Positions 57,831 through 64,000 of a DNA stretch of 64,000 bases are shown here, one piece after another (the stretch's first letter is position 1; every line of letters starts with the position of its first letter). The DNA is taken from NCBI RefSeq assembly GCF_002850745.1, contig NZ_KZ559469.1:1-64000 (forward strand), read 5' to 3'. A model generated the notes under the pieces. That model was not told where the DNA came from and searched no databases. It worked only from the letters and a program-made list of their open reading frames with translations. The translations under genes were made by a program, and so were the position numbers. This stretch comes from Nonomuraea indica. GTDB taxonomy: Bacteria > Actinomycetota > Actinomycetes > Streptosporangiales > Streptosporangiaceae.

Positions 57831-57840
57831 CAGAGAGATC

Positions 57841-58401
57841 ATGTCTTCACAACCTCATATCGTGCTGCCCTGGTTCGTCCGCCGGACCAGGCTGCCTCTG
57901 CTGTCGTTGCGGTGCGTGGACTGCCAGTCGGAGTCGGCCACCACCGGCGCGGGCAGGTTCCGCGTCAACGCCAACAGCAAGCTGCTGGACGTGTGGCTGC
58001 TGGTCCGCTGCGTGTCCTGCGATCGGACGAGCAAGCTCGCCGTGCACGAGCGAGCGCCGGTCAGATCGTTCGATCCGGCCGAGCTCGACGGCTACCACGC
58101 CAACGATCCGGAGCTGGTGGCGTCCAAGCTGCTGGATCCGCTGATCGCCCGGCGCAACCGCTTCACCCTGGACTGGAGGGGGGCCTGGCGGCTCGACACC
58201 CCGCCGGCGCGGCCCGACGAGGCGTGGCCGGTCCGGGTGGAGGTCGTCTTCGAGGATCCGGTGCCGGTGCGTCCGGAGCGGCTCATCGCGCACGGGCTCG
58301 GCCTCAGCAGGAACGAGGTGCTGCGCCGGATCAAGTGCGACGTCCCGCTGCGCCGTACGAGGACCACCGGGTTCGCCTTCACCGTGATGGCCGGGGACTG
58401 A
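57841..58401 (+). CDS. DUF1062 family protein
   Basis: A 186-residue protein of the DUF1062 type. A CxxC pair near residue 25 (LRCVDCQS) and another at about 57 (LVRCVSCDRTSKLAVHE) form a probable zinc ribbon. The central FRVNANSKLLDVWLLVRC and the C-terminal LGLSRNEVLRRIKCDVPLRR are the remaining recognisable parts. Function is unknown; the zinc ribbon suggests an RNA, DNA or protein adaptor. The elaborate leader implies tight conditional expression. Confidence 0.8.
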   Translation: MSSQPHIVLPWFVRRTRLPLLSLRCVDCQSESATTGAGRFRVNANSKLLDVWLLVRCVSCDRTSKLAVHERAPVRSFDPAELDGYHANDPELVASKLLDPLIARRNRFTLDWRGAWRLDTPPARPDEAWPVRVEVVFEDPVPVRPERLIAHGLGLSRNEVLRRIKCDVPLRRTRTTGFAFTVMAGD

Positions 58402-58407
58402 CGGGCC

Positions 58408-58437
58408 GGGTGGCCCGGAGGCTCCTCCGGGCCACCC
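58408..58437 (+). terminator. Terminator after DUF1062 gene
   Basis: Complementary arms of 14 bp (58408-58421 with 58424-58437), effectively a 13-bp stem with a small loop, begin seven bases past the stop. It separates this transcript from the large regulator that follows. Confidence 0.75.
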
Positions 58438-58545
58438 GAGCGGGCCCGTGGCCGCTGTTGTCAGACGGGCGGCCGTCAGAGAGAACCATGTTGGGGGACA
58501 AAAGCAGAGATAACGGTAAGCATTGCCCTTTCAGTTGCTCGGGAG

Positions 58546-61500
58546 ATGGGCTCGGCGGATACTGCGCCTGTGACGGCGACCGAGCACCTGCTGCCACGCC
58601 CCCAGCTCATGCGTTTCCTGGATCAGATCGTGCGGCACCGCCTCACGGTGGTGACGGCGGGACCGGGCGGCGGGAAGACGTCGGCCGTCCGGGCATGGGC
58701 GCGGACGCGGCCTGATGTACCCGTGACGTGGGTGGCCCGGGCCGACGACGCGACCCTGGTCGAAGAGGTCTGCGAGGGGCTCGGGGCGCCTCCGGCATGG
58801 ACCCGGTCGATCGGGCCCGCCGCGGACGACCCCGCCCGCACGGCCGCACTCGCCGCCGAACTCGGTGCCGCACTGACGCGCTCCACGGTTCTCGTCATCG
58901 ACGAGGCGGAGCGGCTCACCCCGCAGACGGCCGGAAGCCGTCTGCTCGAAGGGCTGTGCCGGCACGGAGGAGACAACCTGCACCTGGTGCTGATCTCGCG
59001 TTCGGAGGCGCCCTTCCCGATCCAGCGGCTCTGCGGCCTGGGTCACGTGTTCCGGGTCTCGGCCGGACACCTGGCCTTCACACCCGAGGAGACCCGATCG
59101 CTGGCCCGGCTCGTCCTGGAGGAGGACGCCGACGTGCCGGCCGAGGAGATCCAGACGCTCACCGCCGGCTGGCCGGTCGCCGTGCGCCTGGCACTGAGCC
59201 GGCTCCGCGGCCTGCCCGCCGAAGACCGGTCGAAGCGCCTCGCCGCGCCCACCGGGCCGCTGTTCGACTATCTGGTCGAAGAGGTGCTCCATGACGGCGA
59301 CGCGCGGACGAAGGAGTTCCTGCGGGCCACCGCGGCGCTGCCCTGGTTCACCCCGGAGCTGTGCACGGCGATCGGCCTCGACATCTCCCCCCACGAGATC
59401 AGCACGCTGGCCGCCCAGCACATCGTGATCACCGAATGTGACGACGGCTACGTCGTGACGACCCTGATCCGGGAATGCCTCGCAGGCGCCGACCGCGAGC
59501 GCGCCTCACAGGCGGCCCGCTGGTACGAGGAACACGGGTTCGTCAAGGAGGCCCTGGCCGTCGCGACCGACCCCGCCCACCTCGTCGCGATGATCGAACG
59601 TTGGTGGGACACGCTGCTGGCCGAAGGTCGTCCCGTGGAGGTGGTGCGGGCCTGCCGCGCGGTCCCGGCGGAGCTGCGGACGTCCACCGTCGACCTCGCC
59701 GAGGGGCAGGCCCGGCAGGTGCGGGGCGACTGGGCGGGAGCGCTCGACTGTCTCCGCCATGCCACGGCCACAGACCCCGCCGTGGCATGGCGGATCGGGA
59801 TGATTCACTATCATCGCGGCGACTACCGGGCGGCGCTGGAGGCGTTCGAGCGCGGTGTCCTCACCGACGAGGTCTCCCCCCACGAGGCCATGCTGCTCGC
59901 CTGGACCGCCAGCGCCCGCTGGCTCGTCGGCGACCTCTCGGGCGCGGCGCAGCTGGCCGAACGCGCCCTGGCCATCGCGACGGTCTGCGGCGACGAGCGG
60001 TCGGCGGCGTGCGCGCACACCGCGCTGGCCATGACCGCCCACGACGAGGGCGACCGGGCCGCGAGCGAACGGCACAGCATGCTCGCGCTCGCCGCCGCGG
60101 AGAGCGCGGGCGACCTGCTGCTGGCCGTACGCGTCCTGGCCAACCGGGCCTCGCACCGCACCGAGGAGGCGCGGTACGCCGAGGCGCTGGCCGACCTGGA
60201 GCTCGCGGTACGGCGGGCGGAGCTGGCAGGCGCCCCGGTCAACGCGGCGATCGCCCTGCACAACCGCGCGGAGGCACTCCTGGGCCTCGGCAGGCTCGAC
60301 GAAGCCCTGGCCGACTTCGGGGAGGCGAGCGAGATCCTCGGCCGGGTCGGCAGCGACAAGCTGGGCCATCCCCTGGCGGGCCTCGGCAAGGTACACCTGG
60401 AGCGCGGAGACCTGGTGCGCGCCAGGTTCAGCTACGAGAACGCGCTGAAGCACGCCGACCAGCTCCAGGACGTGCATCTGATCCAGTCCACCCTGGCCGG
60501 GCTGGCTCGCGTCCACGTCGTCGACGACCCCGAGCGAGCCGTCCGGCTCGCCGAACGCGCGGTGGCCGCGGGTCGCGGATCCAGCCAGGTCGGGGCGCTT
60601 CTGGCCGCGGGCTGGGTCTGGGCGGAAGCCGGCGACCGGGCCAAGGCCGCCGCCTACGCCGGCTCCGCCCGGGCGGCCGCCGCGAACCGGCGAGATCAGG
60701 CGGCCATGGCCGAGGCGCTGGAGCTGTCGGCCGTCGCAGTGGCCGCTTCGCCCGAAGAACGCGAGGAGCTGCTCGCGGCCGCCGCCGAGGTCTGGACGGA
60801 GATCGGCAACCCGCTGGGCCTGGCGCGCAACGGCTTCGCCCGGGCGTCTCTCACCCGTACCGATCGTGGTGGCCGGCGTGATGGCGTCCGCGAGGCGGCG
60901 CGCGAGCTGCGTCGCGCCGGGATCCACGGTCCGCACGGCTCCGGCGCGGGGCTGCTGCGGGCGGTCGCGCTCCTGGACCCCGGCACGGTGCGCTTCTGCG
61001 TGCTCGGCGGGGTACGGCTGAGCCGGTGTGGACGCCCCGTCACCGCCGCCGAGTGGCAGTCACGGAAGGCTCGGGACCTGTTGACGTGGCTGGTCTGCCA
61101 GCGAGGGCGGCCCGTCGCCCGGGAGTCGGCGATGGAGGCTCTCTGGCCGGGAGAGGACCCCGTCCGATGCGCCAACCGGCTCTCGGTCGCCCTGTCGACC
61201 GTCCGCTCTGTCCTCGATCCGCAGCGGAAGTTCGGCGCCGGGGAGTTCGTGCGAGGCGACAAGTACACCATCCGGCTCGTCGGCCTCCGCGTGGACGTCG
61301 AGGAGTTCCTCTCCGCTGCCACCGAAGCGCTCGCCACGCACGATGACGACCTCCTTGCCGCCGCTGAGGCGCGCTACACGGGCGACGTCTGCGAGGACTC
61401 CCCCTACACCGAATGGCTGGAGCCGTTGCGGGAGGAGGCGCGAGCCGTCTACCAGGCGGTGCTGAGGACGCTGGCGTGCCGTGCCCAGCAGGCCGCGGAA

Positions 61501-61713
61501 CACGACAGGGCGGTCCGCTATCTCCTGCGGCTGCTCGAACGGGACCCCTTCGACGAGGAGGCGCACCTGGACCTGGTCCGGACGTTGACCATGGCCCGCC
61601 GTCACGGGGAAGCGCGCAGGCGCTACCGCATGTACGTCGAGGCGATGGGCGAGCTGGGCGTCGAACCGGCCCCGCTTCCCGTTGTCAGCAGCCGGGCCAA
61701 GTTCCCCGCATAG
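58546..61713 (+). CDS. MalT-like ATPase-TPR regulator with C-terminal wHTH-BTAD
   Basis: A 1055-residue regulator. A STAND-type ATPase comes first (Walker A AGPGGGKTSAV near residue 40, Walker B VLVIDEAERL, about 30-320), then TPR-like helical repeats (about 360-760). The C-terminal third is an OmpR-type winged helix (about 815-905, SRKARDLLTWLVCQRGRPVA and LSVALSTVRSVLD) followed by a BTAD domain ending VEAMGELGVEPA. AfsR-type SARPs carry wHTH-BTAD first; here it is last. It likely activates transcription after binding a ligand and ATP. The start is ATG 58546. Confidence 0.88.
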   Translation: MGSADTAPVTATEHLLPRPQLMRFLDQIVRHRLTVVTAGPGGGKTSAVRAWARTRPDVPVTWVARADDATLVEEVCEGLGAPPAWTRSIGPAADDPARTAALAAELGAALTRSTVLVIDEAERLTPQTAGSRLLEGLCRHGGDNLHLVLISRSEAPFPIQRLCGLGHVFRVSAGHLAFTPEETRSLARLVLEEDADVPAEEIQTLTAGWPVAVRLALSRLRGLPAEDRSKRLAAPTGPLFDYLVEEVLHDGDARTKEFLRATAALPWFTPELCTAIGLDISPHEISTLAAQHIVITECDDGYVVTTLIRECLAGADRERASQAARWYEEHGFVKEALAVATDPAHLVAMIERWWDTLLAEGRPVEVVRACRAVPAELRTSTVDLAEGQARQVRGDWAGALDCLRHATATDPAVAWRIGMIHYHRGDYRAALEAFERGVLTDEVSPHEAMLLAWTASARWLVGDLSGAAQLAERALAIATVCGDERSAACAHTALAMTAHDEGDRAASERHSMLALAAAESAGDLLLAVRVLANRASHRTEEARYAEALADLELAVRRAELAGAPVNAAIALHNRAEALLGLGRLDEALADFGEASEILGRVGSDKLGHPLAGLGKVHLERGDLVRARFSYENALKHADQLQDVHLIQSTLAGLARVHVVDDPERAVRLAERAVAAGRGSSQVGALLAAGWVWAEAGDRAKAAAYAGSARAAAANRRDQAAMAEALELSAVAVAASPEEREELLAAAAEVWTEIGNPLGLARNGFARASLTRTDRGGRRDGVREAARELRRAGIHGPHGSGAGLLRAVALLDPGTVRFCVLGGVRLSRCGRPVTAAEWQSRKARDLLTWLVCQRGRPVARESAMEALWPGEDPVRCANRLSVALSTVRSVLDPQRKFGAGEFVRGDKYTIRLVGLRVDVEEFLSAATEALATHDDDLLAAAEARYTGDVCEDSPYTEWLEPLREEARAVYQAVLRTLACRAQQAAEHDRAVRYLLRLLERDPFDEEAHLDLVRTLTMARRHGEARRRYRMYVEAMGELGVEPAPLPVVSSRAKFPA

Positions 61714-61769
61714 CCACTCCGATCGGATCATGTGGCAACTTCGGGCGAAAAATCTTCATCCAACACGCC

Positions 61770-64000
61770 GTGGAGGCACTGAGCGCGGGGGATCCGCAGC
61801 ACATCGGGGACTACTGGCTGGCCGGACGCCTCGGCGCGGGCGGCCAGGGAGTCGTGTACGAGGCCTACGACCCCGAGGGACGCAGGGTCGCCGTCAAGGT
61901 ACTGCACGCGTCGGATGACGGCGGCAGCCGTGACCGCTTCGCCAAGGAGGCGACCGCGGCCCGCCGGGTGGCCTCGTTCTGCACGGCCCGGGTGCTCGCC
62001 ACCGACCTGGAGGGAAGCAAGCCGTACATCGTCTCGGAGTACGTGGCGGGGCCGAGCCTGCGCAAGGCCGTGAGCGAGGGCCGCACGTTCGCCGAGGACG
62101 ACCTCCACCGGCTGGCGACGGCGATCGCCACCGCGCTGACCGCGATCCACGACGCGGGCGTCATCCACCGCGACCTGAAGCCGGACAACGTGCTGCTCGG
62201 CCCGGACGGCCCGCGCGTGATCGACTTCGGCATCGCACGCACCATCGACATGACGTTGACGAGGACGGGCGAGGTCTCGGGCACGCCCAGCTACATGGCG
62301 CCCGAGGTGTTCATCGGCCAGCGCGCGGGGGCGCCGGCCGACGTGTTCGCGTGGGGCGCCGTCATCGTGTTCGCCGCCACGGGGCAGGACCCGTTCAAGG
62401 CGGACACCCTCGGCGGCGTGATGCACCAGGTGCTGTCCTCCGTACCGGATCTGCGGGCGTTGCCGCGGCGGCTGGCCCGGCTGGTGGCGGCCGCGCTGGC
62501 GAAGGATCCCGCCGCCAGGCCCGCGGCACGCGACCTGCTGCTCGCGCTGGTCAACGGCAACGCCGCCGACACCAGGGCCCTGCTGGCCGCGGGCAGCCGC
62601 TCGGCGCAGGGCGTGCACGGTCCCGACCAGGGTGACCCGGCACTGGGCACGATCGCGGAGGACGCCTACGCGGCACTCACGCCGGAGGAGCGCGACCTGG
62701 CCGCCGAGGTGTTCCTGCGGATGGTGTCCGTGGACGAGGACGGGCACGAGAGCGGGCGGTGGGCCTCGCGCGAGGAGCTGTACGGCGGGCGCCCGGAGCG
62801 CGAGGCGGCGGCGATCGAGCGCATCCTGCGGGCGTTCTCGTACGTGGTGACCACGAACGACACCTCGGTCGCCCTGTCCAGGCCCGCGCTGCTGAGGGCC
62901 TGGCCGCGGCTGCGCACGTGGGTGGACGCCGACCGCGACGGCCTGGCCGCACTGGGCCAGATCTCCGCGGCGGCACGGCGCTGGTCCGAGAACGGCAGGC
63001 GGGACGGCGACCTGCTCCAGGGCAGCCGCCTGGAGCAGGCGATCAGCTGGGCGGCGACCGGTCGCCGTCACGTGACGCTCACCCCCGCCGAGCGGGACTT
63101 CCTGCGGGCAGGCACCGAGCTGACCAGGAAGCGTGCCCGCCGCAGGACGCTGACCACGATCGCGCTGGCCGGGTCGCTGGTCGTGGCCATGATCGCCGGG
63201 GGGCTGGCCGTCCACCAGCGGCAGCAGGCCACCGAACAGCGCGACATCCTCACCGCCAAGCAGGTGGCGGCGGAGGCCGACCGGATGCGCACGACCGACC
63301 CGGTCAAGGCGATGCTGCTGAGCGTGGCCGCCTGGCGGGTCTCACCGCAGCCGGAGACCCGATCAAGTCTCGTCGCCTCCCTGCAGCAGCACGAGACGGC
63401 GGTCTTCCGCGATCCCCCGGTCAAGGGCATCGCCCGCCGCGCTCTCAGTTCCGACGGCCGCACGCTCGTCAGCGTCAGCGAGGCCGGCGTGAACGTCTAC
63501 GACGTCCGTACCGGCAGACGCACCGGTGGCTGGGCAAGTCCGAGCCTGAAGGACGGGACTCCCGAGGGACCGGCGCTCAACAGGAGCGGCCGACTGCTCG
63601 CCCTGACCATCGGTTCGCAGCTCGAAGTCCGGGACCTCGCCTCGGGCAGGCGACTGGTGCGGCGCTCCCTGCCAGAACGCGGCGGGTTCGAGGCGATCTG
63701 GGGTGAGCACGAGTCGATCCTCACCGTGACGCGCCAAGGCGACATCGTCCACCTGCTGGACGTGGCGACCGGCAAGCAGTTCGGCGGGGCTCTCCACACG
63801 GACGGCGGCACGGTGCCGTCGCAGCCTCCGCTCGTCGATCCGACAGGCGAACACCTGCTGCTCACGGGCGGGCGCTTCGACGAGCTGGCACTGCCGGGCT
63901 GGACCCGGGAGCGGCGCCTGGCGCCCTGCCGCGCTCACGCGGACGTGGCCGCCTTCACCCCGGACGGCAGGACCGTCGCCTGCGCGGGCGCCACCATCGC
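61770..64000 (+). CDS. Ser/Thr protein kinase with membrane span and beta-propeller-like C terminus (partial)
   Basis: 743 codons from the GTG at 61770, open at the window end. The kinase domain has G-loop LGAGGQGVVYEAYD, the ATP Lys K43 (VAVKVL), HRDLKPDN (133-140) and DFG (152-154). A juxtamembrane region follows with EDAYAALTPEERDLAAEVFL and LRAWPRLRTWVDADRDGL, the kind of segment found after the NTPase of WD40-containing STAND proteins. A membrane helix at about 455-478 precedes repeated WD40-like strands (SEAGVNVYDVRTGRRTGGW). The kinase is intact. Confidence 0.85.
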   Translation, partial: MEALSAGDPQHIGDYWLAGRLGAGGQGVVYEAYDPEGRRVAVKVLHASDDGGSRDRFAKEATAARRVASFCTARVLATDLEGSKPYIVSEYVAGPSLRKAVSEGRTFAEDDLHRLATAIATALTAIHDAGVIHRDLKPDNVLLGPDGPRVIDFGIARTIDMTLTRTGEVSGTPSYMAPEVFIGQRAGAPADVFAWGAVIVFAATGQDPFKADTLGGVMHQVLSSVPDLRALPRRLARLVAAALAKDPAARPAARDLLLALVNGNAADTRALLAAGSRSAQGVHGPDQGDPALGTIAEDAYAALTPEERDLAAEVFLRMVSVDEDGHESGRWASREELYGGRPEREAAAIERILRAFSYVVTTNDTSVALSRPALLRAWPRLRTWVDADRDGLAALGQISAAARRWSENGRRDGDLLQGSRLEQAISWAATGRRHVTLTPAERDFLRAGTELTRKRARRRTLTTIALAGSLVVAMIAGGLAVHQRQQATEQRDILTAKQVAAEADRMRTTDPVKAMLLSVAAWRVSPQPETRSSLVASLQQHETAVFRDPPVKGIARRALSSDGRTLVSVSEAGVNVYDVRTGRRTGGWASPSLKDGTPEGPALNRSGRLLALTIGSQLEVRDLASGRRLVRRSLPERGGFEAIWGEHESILTVTRQGDIVHLLDVATGKQFGGALHTDGGTVPSQPPLVDPTGEHLLLTGGRFDELALPGWTRERRLAPCRAHADVAAFTPDGRTVACAGATI

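Larger units (their letters stand above)
57475..57840 (+). other. Long leader region of the DUF1062 gene
   Basis: This 366-base gap holds a promoter (57623-57652), an 8-residue upstream ORF (57691-57717) and a four-helix RNA structure (57711-57830) directly before the ribosome site of the DUF1062 gene. These elements are listed separately. 57475-57600 shows nothing recognisable. Confidence 0.6.

Overview
The window is high-GC DNA from a filamentous actinomycete. A member of the Streptosporangiales (Nonomuraea-like) is the best guess, but no single gene proves the genus. Support comes from the actinobacterial order tRNA-Trp, secE, nusG, rplK, rplA, lppX-type lipoprotein, rplJ, rplL, rpoB (a TTG start for rpoB), many GTG, TTG and apparently leaderless starts, an IdeR/DmdR repressor, class F sortases, DasR-like operator sites, and a SpoIIE-type phosphatase with a fused anti-sigma kinase.

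Positions 1-8300, read on the minus strand, are the transcription/translation core. tRNA-Trp-secE-nusG-rplKA is followed by a three-gene ArsR/DinB-like/SRPBCC cassette, an LppX/LprG-type lipoprotein, and rplJL with an L10 leader and a clear promoter. Next come four copies of a 41-bp repeat, two Mce-associated-type membrane proteins, and the start of rpoB with its own promoter.

8400-20700 is metabolic and regulatory: an aspartate-type aminotransferase, adenosine deaminase, an ECF sigma factor with a probable membrane partner, a methyltransferase, a sugar ABC transporter (binding protein plus two permeases) preceded by two DasR-like boxes, a large acyl-CoA dehydrogenase, and a divergent Lrp regulator/amino-acid permease pair.

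20700-31700 holds a TetR-controlled three-gene operon, a 47-codon basic Pro-rich ORF, a thiolase, a double module of class F sortase plus cell-surface protein, another acyl-CoA dehydrogenase, and divergent MarR-type regulators. The sortase substrates share the unusual sorting-like motif K-T-P-K-x-G-x-D-T-G instead of LPXTG. This double module is the most coherent candidate for an under-described system here.

31700-50400 carries a hydrolase, a PAS-GAF-SpoIIE-HATPase phosphatase, IdeR, a UdgX-type uracil-DNA glycosylase, an MFS transporter, pdxH, citrate synthase, a large fusion with an extracellular ligand-binding domain, serC, rhomboid protease, crotonase and SDR beta-oxidation-type enzymes, a STAS anti-anti-sigma protein, a K+ channel with an RCK domain, and a CbiM(N)QO metal importer.

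50400-64000 has a glycosyltransferase, small ORFs, a CGNR zinc-finger protein, a methyltransferase, an inositol-phosphatase-like enzyme, a nitronate monooxygenase-like enzyme and a membrane protein. A DUF1062 gene follows behind a striking structured 5' leader with an 8-codon upstream ORF. The window ends with a 1055-aa ATPase-TPR-BTAD regulator and a Ser/Thr kinase fused to a membrane-anchored beta-propeller-like domain, cut by the window end.
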